A DNA stretch of 64,000 nt from Chaunax sp. Z400. Lineage: Eukaryota > Chordata > Actinopteri > Lophiiformes > Chaunacidae. The translations under genes and the position numbers were made by a program. The stretch's first letter is position 1. Each line of letters starts with the position of its first letter. The notes beneath the pieces are model-generated. The model saw nothing but the letters and a program-made list of their open reading frames with translations. It did no database searches and was not told where the DNA came from. Positions 40,896-50,997 of the stretch are shown piece by piece. The stretch covers positions 8,542,001 through 8,606,000 of the forward strand of contig CM075202.1 of the NCBI GenBank assembly GCA_037577475.1, written 5' to 3'.

Positions 40896-42210
40896 TTAGT
40901 ACGGTGTACAGCGTGGACCAAGGGACAATCTTGTAGCGATACAAAATACACAGGTGTCTCAATTTAATCTGTCGCATTATCATGATTAGTGTTACTATGT
41001 TGCAGTGGCTAGGTTTTGTAATTTTATATCATATTCATAAATAAGATATTGTTGCATTTCTTGAATACTATTGTTAAGCTGTTGATGGATCATATAACCA
41101 ATGAAAATGTACTTTTGGTGAACCCAGTGAATGAAATGCTTTATAATAAGGCATATTCTTACAAAACTGCAGAAATTATTTAAGTTCATTATTACTTTAA
41201 AGTAGTTATGCTTCATGATTTTCATTTTGCCACATACACCCAGATATTTTAAATGGATGTACTGCATAATCTGTATAGCAACATCTGAGAGTAGACAAGT
41301 TTTGTTGTATCAATTTATGTCGTCATGTAATTTACCCTTAGAACGTACAGCACACAGTTTAGCAGTTTTGTCACAGTCAGGAAAAGCATGAGAAGAAATA
41401 TTTCACAATACTGTAGTATTAATATCATTAATAAAAACTTCCAATGAGATACGCATTGCAATGCAGGTTTGAAATCAAAATGTTTCAGTGCATTGACATG
41501 TCAAATAAAGCCTCCTACTTCTTAGTTTAACCCTCATGAGCATTGCTAATTGCAGTTTGGACTACAAACACATGGAGATGAAAAAACAGTGGCTCGATTA
41601 GTCCTATATAAATAAAGCAACCCATTATTAAATATTAGTATAGGTCCACTTGACATAAGGTTAAGAAAGGATTCAAGGAATAAGTTTTGCAGACAATATG
41701 ACTTTCATACTGTTGTTAGAATAAAACACACAATTTATCAAATTAAAATCATAATCATTGCTCTGGTCAAATATATTGGGGAGCATGAGTAGCAATGACA
41801 TATCATTGGATCTTTAAGTAAATATACTACAGTATGTGGCATATATTAAACTAGTAAGTCTAAGCTGAAATGGACATTTTCCTGATCTAGACTCTTGTCA
41901 AAGTTCTAAAAGAAAGAAAAAAATTAAAAATCTTAAAAATTAATCTTTCTAGTTAGAATCCATTGTACGAGAATGAGTAGGAGAGCAAAATGAACACCCA
42001 GATGACTCCTCAACTGGCAACTCTTCACCAAAATCAGCGTGTAAATAAAATTAATTCCCCAAATTATAGTATCATCACAGCAGTGGTTGTTTATGTAAAT
42101 GTACAAGGAGAGGCACTCATGTTTACATTTGGTTAGAGTAGGTAACAGTGCTCTCCCCATTTCAAGTCAATAGTGGGTCGGATCAGTAGGTTTGTGTTCA
42201 TATATTTCAG
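40896..42210. other. Spacer between gtf2h5 promoter and serac1 stop
   Basis: AT-rich sequence that must contain the serac1 3' UTR. I could not choose a poly(A) site with confidence. No additional gene is seen. Confidence 0.6.
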
Positions 42211-42347
42211 TCAGTGGCTGATGTAGCTCTGCAGTGCTTCCCGGATGAACTGGAGACTGCGCTTGTACAAAAATGAGTCCTTCCTCTCTGGCTTGCAGAT
42301 ATTGAGATGATCTACATCCACCTCAATGAGCTCCCCAATGCCGAGAT
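42211..42347 (-). CDS. serac1: serac1 coding exon 16 with stop
   Basis: Acceptor TGTTTTCAG, residues NLGIGELIEVDVDHLNICKP then LQFIREALQSYISH and TGA. The His in VDHLNIC is the probable third member of the hydrolase active site. Confidence 0.95.
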
Positions 42348-45300
42348 CTGAAAACAAACCAGAGCAGGATGAAGGTAAGAGCTAAAGCAACAAGATTCAA
42401 GATGCATAACTTTCAAGATCTATGCTATAGAATTTTTCCTCATTCATATGTAAGCAGTGTCTTATTTCCCATATGCGTTATTGTTACACACTTGCTGACT
42501 GCGTTGGTACCACCAGTATCTTGATCATGGAGCCAATGTTTGTTGGCAGCGTCTCTGCAAAGCTCAGCACTTTGAATTCCTTTTCTTTGGCCGTGTTCAG
42601 AAAGTTCTCATTCAGGTTGCGCAGTGCTGGTGAGTCTTAAAACACATGGACAACATCTCAGTAGATATTGAACAATTTCTATGAAACACACATACTCTTG
42701 GAGCGCAGAATTCATTTTATTCACTTACCTTTACAAAGTTCTCTCACTTCTACAGAGGGAAAAAGGAGATATCTGACATGGACAGAGTACTCTGCCACGG
42801 AGGTGCCATGGTGTGGAACACTATAAAATATAATGCCCTTTGTGTTCTGTAACAGTCCATGCATATCTGGGTCCTCTGAGGCATCGAGCAGCATTTTTTT
42901 AACTAGCAATCCTGAAATCAAACACAAGATACAGACAGAAATGCATGTGTGAAATAAGACCCAAGTCATTTGTTTTTCAAATGTAACATGCTTGTGGAAG
43001 GAAAATTCTGACAAAATACCTCCCATACTGTGAGCAACCCAGACCACAGGCCTCTCTCCAACTCCTGCCAGCTTTAACTTCTTTAGAAGCTCTTGACTTC
43101 TGTAGGCTAATGATTTCCTGAGGAGACAAAAGCAAATTAGACAGGACTCCAAGAGTGCATTCCTCTGCCGACGAAATTGTCACTAAAACTAACACATCCA
43201 GATCCCCCTTGAAATTTTATTACTCTTCCGTGACTCAATCAATCAAAAGTTAAAAAATAAAAAACTACTCACTGACTGCTTTACTCACTGACAGTCTGCT
43301 GGCACAATGAATAATAAAACATTTAATTTCACTAAGAACACTAGCTTAATTAGCTTAGTCATGTGTAAATTAGTTAAAAATGTATGTAATAACTATGTTA
43401 AGCAAAATAGATATTTCCCCTATTCCAGAAAATATCATTTTCCCCTACTCCAAATTTCTGCAATATGATAACTTATAACACTTATGGACATATGTCGAAA
43501 CTACAGACTCCTCACCTCTGATTCTCAACGGGACACTTGGCCATCCAATCACTGAGGTCACTGTCATACTCCACCGATAATACTCTCAGATTTGGACAGT
43601 CAGCAGCTAACCAAGACTGTTAATAGCAGAGTACACAACAACACAGAACATTGGAAGATAACCAATCTTAAGTTGTTCTCAAAATAAATTTCAATTTATT
43701 TCACACTTGACAGTGATCCACAATACTCAACACTAAATTAGAGGAAGGATAAGGTGGATTTTATACCTTTGGCCAGCACTCTGTGTAGTCATCCGTGCTT
43801 TTGGCATCCTTCTCTTCTTGGAGGTCTTTCTGCCTCCAAGTCTTAAAAGCTGCCCCTAGAATCCCATGGATGAAGAGCACGTCTGCTTTGATTGGCTGAC
43901 TGGAAATCAACAGTGTCAAAGATAAATATTCATTTATTTAAAAAAAATCAAATTAAAATCCTCAATTAAAAAGCATTATTTAAAAATATGTCAATGAAAT
44001 TTATTGTTTTCATACTTGCCACGAGTTTGGGGGTGCAAGATATAGATGCCATCCTGGTATTTCTCTTTCAATGCCTCCCTATCCAGGTTGGCCAGAGCAC
44101 GGGCTGCATGAGATGCCTGCATGACATGAGGAGACTGCATCATCTCTGCCAGGACAGACACCCAGCCTGAAGATGATATATATTTAAGGAAGAAATGAAA
44201 AAAGACCCATTATAATCTGTTTATTTTTCAGCTAATGCTATTGGGACAGAACATATTAAAAACAAACACATACATACAAGTGTTAACAAGTATGAATACT
44301 TTAAATCATTTCTGGGTCGACCAACCACTGATAACTGGGGACAACATAAAAAAAGTTGTTGACATGTGAATGAAGGTTTTGTAATGATTAATATGGGAGT
44401 ATCTTTTGGTGAAGTAGGCACATGTAAAAATATGCCATGGCTCTTGATTTCATTACATCCTCTACACATACAGTAAAAATTACACAGAAACCTCTATGGA
44501 ATAATCAGATGACTTGCAGACTTACCAGACTGGGCGATGGCCTGGTGAATGCTCTCATTGAGTGCCAGATTTCCTATGATGCGAACAATGTTCCTCTGAA
44601 TCTTCAAGGAATCTCTGCGAAGGTGATAAACCCTCTGAAGGAGCTGCAGGCCCCCATTGGCAACTATGTGGTCACAGTGGCTCTGGACCTGCAGGCAAGA
44701 TGCATTTTATTATGTTCGGGACATCTATTCTTAACCATCCAAATCAATCATCTCCACACAAGGTGGTTCCTATCATCTGAGATTGTTGTTTGTTGTACGA
44801 TAATGAGGTAAAAGTTGTTACTGTTCAGAAAACAATGGAATTCAAAGAAAACTGTTGGATCAAACAACTTCCCTGGAGACTAGACCACATTTAGATGCCC
44901 ATCATTACCTTTGAGTGCTGTACCAGTGCTTGTAAGCAGAATGATTCCACCTTCTCAGAGGGAACAGAGGTGAGGCTCTGGGCGTAAGGCAGCCCATTAC
45001 CCCCAAAACACCACAGACCACCCTGCAACATAGAAGAGTGTATGTTTTGTCTTTTTGAACAATGAGCTGTTCTCTTGACACTTTGTGTTCTACTGTAGGT
45101 AGTCACTTTTCAGAAGACTGCAATCAGACGTGTACATGAGTAAATTATTCTGTCTAAATTACCCGCTGTGCCGCCAAGGACTGAGTGCTCTCTCTGAGGG
45201 CTAGTGAAGTGAAGTACTTAACACATTTGTCCACTTCAGACTGAGGCAGAGACCCCAAAAGCTGCCTTAGTTCATCCTCTAGCGACAGTCCCTATGAAGA

Positions 45301-47591
45301 AGTTAACACATTGTAGTTATCACCTTACACTTAATATAGCACATTCCAACAAGCAGCATATCACAAATGTGATTTCTCGAGAAAACTGAAGAAATACAAA
45401 ACAATCGAACATGTCGAGCCAGTTGTGTTTAGTACTCAAAAAATTGTGTATTAGTGTGGTTTGCAGGTTATCGTAATACAGAGTTATACATAATGGACAA
45501 CTGTATGGAGATACTTGCATCCTCCAGATCAGGCAGTGCAGGAGTGCGCAGGAAGAATCGCAGGTCTACCTGAGGAGTCCGGGCCAGGCCCACTGCTGTT
45601 CGCAGGTCTATAACCTGTGCTGCTGTCTGGTATTGGTAGTCTGTGTTATTGACAGCAGGTCTGAATTAACCACACCCCACTTCACATCACTCTTAATATA
45701 CTGTACTCCTAAATGATTGGCAAGAAAAGTTTGTGTTTTACCATGCCAGTGGTGATTTTCTGCAAGATCCTGTACAGCCTGTAGTCTGGTGTCCTCCTTT
45801 GCAGATTGTGTCCTCTTCAGTAATACCCATAATGCCACCTCATGTGGGTCTGCATCCACATGGCTAAAGTGCTCTGAGGCATACAAAGAGAAAATAAGCT
45901 ACCTTGCTGATGTTGTTAGAACAAAGTGGAGAAAGGATGCTACAAATACTTATACAGGCAATGTGGAATTACATTCAAACTAAACCTACTGCGACTACCT
46001 GCATCTACAGTACCACTTTCAGATTATGGCAACAGCTATGAAGTTACAAATCTTGTGCTGTCAAACCTTGGGTCATCAGTTTGGCAGCTATATATTTTTA
46101 AGTAGAGGGTTAATTTATTAGATGTCTTATTAGAATACAATTATACAAGAAAGCTGTGACATATTTATATATCTTTAGAAATCTTTGCATTTATAATTAA
46201 ATGTTATGTGCGATTATGTCAGTCCTGTGTATTACAGCCATTTGCGCAATAAAGACATCAATACCCAAACTATGTGACATTCAAAACAGGATGTGCATGT
46301 GCAAGGCAGGTGTTTCCCTTGGCTAAAAATGAGTGCACTGTAGTTTTCTGAGTGTTAATATTTGTGCTTCCATATGAAATAATCTAAAAATCATGAGGGT
46401 CAGTACTGAAATTTCACACTGTGCACTTTATAAGTGGTTTTCAGGTGAACTGGTCTATTGTGTTGACAACTTTCAATCGCCTACCATCTAGTGACTCCAA
46501 AAAAAGCCTAGATGATATTTCCAGAAACCGCTTTGCTGCTTTATGAAGTTCCCTCCTTGCTTTGTGAGTGAGCCCTGGAAAAGACAGAATGTGAAAAATA
46601 TAAGTACTACAATGAGAAAACATCTGAATAGAAATGTAATGTTTATGAAACAATACCAAGATAAGAGACACCATTTAGTAAGAGTTGCTAGTTGGTGTAT
46701 CAGTTAGATTAGTGATAATTTACATTAAATAATCAGTCTTCATCAGTGGAAGTGACATCAATCAACAAACAGACCCAAATATGCAGGCAGGAAAGATAGT
46801 AGAGAGGGGAAGGAAGGAAGGAAGTAATTTTAACAGATGGCACCTGGACATGGCAAACTGCTTATGTCTTTGTGCTCATACAAGAGAGAAATACAGCACC
46901 TCAACAAAGTTTCCAGAGGACATTCAGCGTGGAAGTATGGTAAGGTTTCAAAACAAAACATCTAAACTAAAAAGATACCTTAAAATGGTCCTATTCTTTT
47001 CAATTTTGTTTTTAAAAAGAGGCACATGATAATTTCCCACTTTGGCCTAAGTGAATGACATTTATTACCAGCAGTAAGGTTCTCCTTTTCATCTGAGGGA
47101 GTGGCTCGAAGATAGATATAAGACTTGTACTTCTCCTGGAGAATTGCACGAGTGTCAATGGTCACTGCCTTGTTCAAGGCCTCCACTTCATATCTGATAA
47201 AAAGACAGCCCCTGTAGAAAGGTAATAGATAAGTAGTGGTACAATGATATTTGTTTTCACGCATTTTTACAGCAATCAAAGTTAAAATCTGTATGTAAAA
47301 ACACTAACTTACCCCAAGACAACTGCACCAGTTACTTTGGCAAATTTTCCTACATTTCAGCAGAAAATTGATCTATATTAGTTAAGAGTTTGAATCTGTT
47401 CTCACAAAAGGTTGAATGTATTTATTAGGCCATTTAGATCTGTAAGATCATTGAGAAGGGCGGTTTACACGTAGGCCAATTATGTAAAATAACTTACTTA
47501 AATATTTCCACTGAAGCACTTTCTTCACTCCAGGCGGCCCAGCTGTAGTCAGCCTCCGACAGCGAATCAAACGTAGAGCTGCAACAGACAT
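42211..47591 (-). CDS. serac1: SERAC1-like serine-active-site protein (whole gene, 16 coding exons)
   Basis: The spliced frame is 1971 nt, 656 residues (human 654). In human, SERAC1 acts at mitochondria-ER contacts in phosphatidylglycerol remodelling and cholesterol trafficking; defects cause MEGDEL syndrome. N-terminal order: basic segment, short hydrophobic stretch around residues 37-49, a helical repeat-like middle (QKGGLWCFGGNGLPY-type block, ANGGLQLLQR), then an alpha/beta-hydrolase domain from VLFIHG. The lipase-type site is AHSMGG with Ser about 500; the likely His is about 625 in DVDHLNIC. Every junction keeps frame, 15 introns in 5.4 kb. All are GT-AG except the intron after exon 6, where only a GC donor keeps the frame. 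gtf2h5 follows downstream on the same strand, as in human. Confidence 0.96.
42492..42635 (-). CDS. serac1: serac1 coding exon 15
   Basis: Acceptor GTTTTAAG, residues DSPALRNLNENFLNTAKEKE then NIGSMIKILVVPTQSA. Donor GTGTGT, a weak but GT donor. It matches human through IGSMIKLHVVP. Confidence 0.94.
42729..42911 (-). CDS. serac1: serac1 coding exon 14
   Basis: Acceptor TTGATTTCAG, residues LLVKKMLLDASEDPDMHGLL then GIIFYSVPHHGTSVAEYSV and FPSVEVRELCK. GIIFYSVPHHG is identical to human. Donor GTAAGT. Confidence 0.97.
43020..43117 (-). CDS. serac1: serac1 coding exon 13 (nucleophile exon)
   Basis: Acceptor TCTCCTCAG, residues KSLAYRSQELLKKLKLAGVG then ERPVVWVAHSMG. It contains the predicted catalytic Ser of the HSMGG elbow. 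Donor GTATTT. Confidence 0.96.
43516..43616 (-). CDS. serac1: serac1 coding exon 12
   Basis: Acceptor CTATTAACAG, residues SWLAADCPNLRVLSVEYDSD then LSDWMAKCPVENQ, donor GTGAGG. It matches human ISVEYDTSLSDWRARCP. Confidence 0.95.
43767..43899 (-). CDS. serac1: serac1 coding exon 11 (start of hydrolase domain)
   Basis: Acceptor GATTTCCAG, residues QPIKADVLFIHGILGAAFKT then DDYTECWPK, donor GTATAA. The VLFIHG strand and following Gly-rich turn form the oxyanion-hole region of the alpha/beta hydrolase fold. Confidence 0.95.
44016..44166 (-). CDS. serac1: serac1 coding exon 10
   Basis: Acceptor ATCTTCAG, residues WVSVLAEMMQSPHVMQASHA then YQDGIYILHPQTRG. A GCAAGT sits just before the end, but the GT four bases further on (GTATGA) gives the right phase with exon 11, so this is an ordinary donor. 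Confidence 0.93.
44526..44688 (-). CDS. serac1: serac1 coding exon 9
   Basis: Acceptor TTGCCTGCAG, residues VQSHCDHIVANGGLQLLQRV then NIVRIIGNLALNES, donor GTAAGT. The plus-strand 124-codon frame overlapping it is a shadow. Confidence 0.94.
44909..45022 (-). CDS. serac1: serac1 coding exon 8
   Basis: Acceptor TATGTTGCAG, residues GGLWCFGGNGLPYAQSLTSV then QALVQHSK, donor GTAATG, phase 0. The GLWCFGGNGLPYA string is identical to human. Confidence 0.95.
45163..45291 (-). CDS. serac1: serac1 coding exon 7
   Basis: Acceptor CTTCATAG, residues GLSLEDELRQLLGSLPQSEV then ALRESTQSLAAQR, donor GTAATT, phase 0 at both ends. Corresponds to human EEELRQLLASLPQTELDEC. Confidence 0.92.
45519..45640 (-). 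CDS. serac1: serac1 coding exon 6 (followed by a GC donor)
   Basis: Acceptor ATAACACAG, residues DYQYQTAAQVIDLRTAVGLA then VDLRFFLRTPALPDLED. The frame requires the donor GCAAGT right after GAT. The nearest GT, 4 nt later, shifts the frame and gives a stop seven codons into the next exon. Confidence 0.88.
45742..45873 (-). CDS. serac1: serac1 coding exon 5
   Basis: Acceptor TATGCCTCAG, residues HFSHVDADPHEVALWVLLKR then ENHHWH, donor GTAAAAC. The His-Trp-His end is conserved with human. Confidence 0.93.
46485..46574 (-). CDS. serac1: serac1 coding exon 4
   Basis: Acceptor CTTTTCCAG, residues LTHKARRELHKAAKRFLEIS then SRLFLESLD, donor GTAGGC. It matches the human ARKELHKAVRK block. Confidence 0.92.
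47069..47211 (-). CDS. serac1: serac1 coding exon 3
   Basis: Acceptor TTTCTACAG. It encodes GCLFIRYEVEALNKAVTIDT and on to DEKENLTA; donor GTAATA. It includes the end of the hydrophobic segment. Confidence 0.93.
47313..47349 (-). CDS. serac1: serac1 coding exon 2 (37 nt)
   Basis: A tiny exon encoding RKFAKVTGAVVL plus part of Gly. Acceptor AAATGTAG, donor GTAAGT. It corresponds to IKFTGSLILGG in human and restores frame on both sides. Confidence 0.88.
47498..47591 (-). CDS. serac1: serac1 coding exon 1 (start codon)
   Basis: Start chosen at the ATG in AAAAGGATGTC. It encodes MSVAALRLIRCRRLTTAGPP and GVKKVLQWKYL, an Arg-rich, acid-free N-terminus compatible with mitochondrial targeting. Donor GTAAGT, phase 1. 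Confidence 0.9.
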
Positions 47592-48050
47592 CCTTTTCCT
47601 GCATACCCACCAGCATGATAGGGCTAAGTTAACCAGACCACCAAATGAATAATACCATTTACTTCAACCTAGGCGTATGTCACACAAGAAACTTACACAT
47701 CCGTCAGACATGTGACACTGTCGCTATATCTAATTTAATATGTTTAAGTTGTCCGGGTATTACTCTAACGCTAATGACCAATCACACGAGAATGCTAACA
47801 TTTAACAAACTCGAGACAAAAATTAATACTAAATAATGTTATAGTCAACTAATGTTAACGAATTTGTGTTTTCAAATCATTCACGCGTCCTTTACCGATA
47901 GCTAGCTTAGCTACATTGACTGTCACCTCGGTTGGTCAATTTAGCTTGATGCTACATTAAACAAGCCAATATATCACAACGCTAATGCGAATGTAAACAG
48001 ACCGATAGCTACAACAACCTAATGACTTAGCTTTTAGCTAAAATGCTTAC

Positions 48051-48230
48051 CGACAGCGGGTGATTATGGTAACCTTTAGTGCGGGTTATCTTTTATCCTT
48101 GAACAGTGATAATACTTTATTTGCCGGCAAACAAGAATCATAAAAGACTGACGTTACCTCCAGGAGTACAGCGCCTAGCATTCATAAACATTAGTAAACC
48201 TGTCTCACAAATAATACGTCATCTGCAACT
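48051..48230 (-). promoter_or_regulatory. Candidate serac1 5' UTR exon and promoter
   Basis: Two good minus-strand donors lie upstream of the start codon: GTCG|GTAAGC (exon end 48051) and GGAG|GTAACG (exon end about 48159). An acceptor TATGCAG lies 8 nt before the ATG. A spliced 5' UTR with a start near 48.1-48.2 kb is likely; which donor is used cannot be told. Confidence 0.4.
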
Positions 48231-49622
48231 ATCGCGATAAAAATAGAACAACTTGAAAAGTCGAAAAATCAAAGGCTCTGGGCGCACAATTATCAATCAT
48301 TGACTGAGATATACCAGTTCCACCATCGGGAAACAGTCGACAGAGTGGATTCAAAAATGAAAGGTCTGTTTAAAAGGGATGGACATCCAATACAACAATA
48401 ATACGACAAACTGTTATAAGCCTTTTAATGTTAAAAATGGTGTTGCTGATTGACGGGAGGCTGTAGTTTGTGGTTGTGGTGTGTTGGATTGCATTCTGTT
48501 TGGTATTTATCAGGTAGTTCCCTTACTGTCACTACTAATAGGACAAAAAACCACAATCTAAAAATACAATCAACTCGTGTAACACAGTTAACAAAAATTG
48601 AGTGTTGGAAAGTCCTCAAAGGTAGTATTTATTTGAAAGACAACTTTATTTGGTTGCAGTATTTTGCAAGTGTTCATGTTATTTTCCATATCTTGTGCTG
48701 TCTTGCTCAAGATGAGGGCACAGCTTTTTTGTGCTAGCAGACACCCTACTGATAACAAGCTTTGTATGGACAGCTGAGCTGCTTTTCATTCTTACCTTTA
48801 TTGCATTGACTTATGAGAAATGTTCAGGAAATTACTTTCAAGTATGAAATGCAAAAACTTCTGACACAATTTCCACTTTTCTGTCTCCCTCATACTGTAC
48901 ATGCAAACAAATTCCATTGAATTCATATGTCCACAATACCACAGGTGTATAAAAAAAAATGCGTGAGGCAGCAATTAAAACATCAAATGAGGTTAAAGCC
49001 CTCTACCAAGTTTTGCATCAATATTTGAGGGACACATTCAGAATTTGTTGATCACAGGAACACACGCCATCATTTGGGATACACTCAGACAAGCATTCTC
49101 TCTTTTGCAAAGTTATTAGAGTATCAGCATGGACAAAGGAGAAGTCAAGTCTGGCTTTGCACCATAAATGCCCAGTCATTAGAATGCATTCTTAGATTTA
49201 TGCCATGTCTACATTAAACAAACATTCTGTGCAAGCATACATGATGGTAAATCACCACTAAATACAGATTGCTAATATTTAAGAGGAATAATTTCTCTCC
49301 ATAAGCAGCCATTGCCACTTCGCTAAGAGTGTGAAATTAATTGTTTTTAAACATTTTCAATCAGTATTGAATTATGACATGAATGAATGCACATATCAAC
49401 ACCATATAATTAGACTAACAAACCAAAAGACATACAAAACTGATTGTTTCAGAGTGATATTGTGTTGAACAGGACACAATATTGACCTTGATATCCGTGT
49501 TTGCTCCACTCAGCTCCACCTGCTCATAAAAATCAAGATACATTTAGTCCTACATCATTTCCAAATCAATTTACAGCTCTGGGTTCATTCAGTTAGAGTC
49601 AGTCTGGTACTTTTCTTTCCTC
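48231..49622. other. Intergenic region between serac1 and myct1
   Basis: No coding similarity. It must contain the myct1 3' UTR (minus). The short frames at 48431-48737 have no family resemblance. Confidence 0.6.
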
Positions 49623-50170
49623 TCAGGTACATGTTTCCTGATAGGCTCTAATAATGCTCTCATAAGCTGGAGGTGGGATCTGTGTTCCATGGAAACCCCT
49701 CAGGCCATTGTTCCCCCAGAATGACTCAGGTCTGGTTGAGGTGGCAGCTGGTTGAACTTCTGTTTGAGCTGATCCAGTCGACGTGGTCAGAGTCGGAGTG
49801 CGAGGCAGCGTCGTCTGGCTCCCCTCCTCTGCCTCCCTTGCGATTTGGCTGCACTGGAGGAGAGGGTGGAAGGTGGAGGCCCTGAAGCTAGATTTCTGCC
49901 CCAGTGGGTCGAGGTGATCCGTTGAAGATGTCTGGCGGTGGAAGCTGAAAGCAGCACTGACCAAACTGTTGTTGCTGCGTCGGTCGTAGCTGCTGTTGCG
50001 GTTAAAGCCTGGACGGTTGCGGGAAGACATGCGTGATTGTCGAGGAGGGCAGCGTGTTATGCTTGCAGAGCCTGCTTTGCGGCGGGACATCCAGGTCAAG
50101 ATCACATAAATAAGGGCACCCAAGACCAGGCCCACTGCCATGGACACACAGAAAGCTATGATGAGAGGGA
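49623..50170 (-). CDS. myct1: myct1 coding exon 2 (membrane segment and tail)
   Basis: Acceptor TCTTCACAG completes Val19, then PLIIAFCVSMAVGLVLGALI. It ends at TGA after RAYQETCT. SMAVGLVLG matches human SMAIGLVLG, which fixes the reading and the intron position. Confidence 0.95.
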
Positions 50171-50997
50171 CTGTGAAGAGAGAAACATCAAAACTGATAT
50201 ATACTGATTATACTGGACTGTTTTGATGGATCATTCTTAAACATCCTCCATATTCTTGGTTTCTACATGATCATCATCTTCAGGCGAAGGAGGCTTTTGA
50301 ATGAGAATCTATACCCTTACCAAGACCACAAAAATAAATCTTTTTGTAACAAACACTAAGCTTTCATCTCTTTAATGTTTACTAGATCATTTTTTGGAAA
50401 CAACAAACTGTTTACATTTTATTCCCACAGAAAAGGCACAGATTTTTGCTCATAGCTTATTTGCTTTGCATGCAGTGCTGCCAACATAAGCATGCTTGAG
50501 AAAAGAAAGAAAATGCACGGACTAAGAAAAATACCGTTGAATTGCTGCCAGGGAAAACAAATTAGTTTCAGTGCAGGGATGTGTTAAAAAGACTGAACCT
50601 ACTTTGCAACCAGCAAATATTTCCACTGCAGTTTTTTTTTCTCTAACTTTGGAAAAAGGAAATGAGACACTGGTCAAAAGTCATCTGGAAATGACATTTG
50701 GAAAAACTGAAGAAGAAAAAAAACATTACGAAAGTATGTCTGTACAATAGAATTTGAAGTATTTGTGAAAAAATCACGAAATATTTCTTTAAATATTCTA
50801 ATTTGGTAGACAAAGTTATCTTCAAAAGGAATCAGGACCACATATCCTATCTATTCCAGAGGCCATTAAAGTTTGAATTCCTGATGGAGCAACGGTACAA
50901 ATCAGAGAGACCACATGAAAAAAGAAAATAGAAACAACTCACCAGCATCAAAAGACTGAAGTATTTCCACAAAGAGATTTGTGTTGTTCTCAGCCAT
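49623..50997 (-). CDS. myct1: Myc target protein 1 homologue (whole gene, 2 coding exons)
   Basis: The spliced frame is 603 nt, 200 residues. MYCT1 is a small single-pass membrane protein with endothelial and haematopoietic expression, first described as a MYC target. A short acidic/polar N-terminus is followed by one membrane segment at about residues 21-45. Next come SRR-basic residues and a Ser/Arg-rich cytosolic tail with the family blocks RRSNNSLVSAAF, KSSFRASTFHPLLQCS and PPPAYESIIRA. The PPPAY at residues 184-188 is a PPxY WW-binding motif. The protein starts at MAENNTN, matching the internal MANNTTS of human MYCT1 and not its longer N-terminus. Neighbour syne1 is divergent, about 4 kb away, as expected from human 6q25.2. 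Confidence 0.92.
50171..50942 (-). other. myct1 intron 1
   Basis: A 772-nt GT-AG intron, AT-rich, nothing recognised inside. Confidence 0.8.
50943..50997 (-). CDS. myct1: myct1 coding exon 1 (18 codons)
   Basis: ATG GCT GAG AAC..GAT GCT G before donor GTGAGTT. It encodes MAENNTNLFVEILQSFDA; NxT gives one possible N-glycosylation site on the short luminal/extracellular end. Too short for frame scanning. Confidence 0.88.

Noticed and set aside
44016..44166. A second GC donor in serac1 (GCAAGT after exon 10)
   Set aside because: The GT four bases further gives the correct phase with exon 11 (AA|T, Asn), so no GC donor is needed.
44437..44811. 124-codon plus frame
   Set aside because: Antisense of serac1 exon 9; the minus-strand peptide matches the family.
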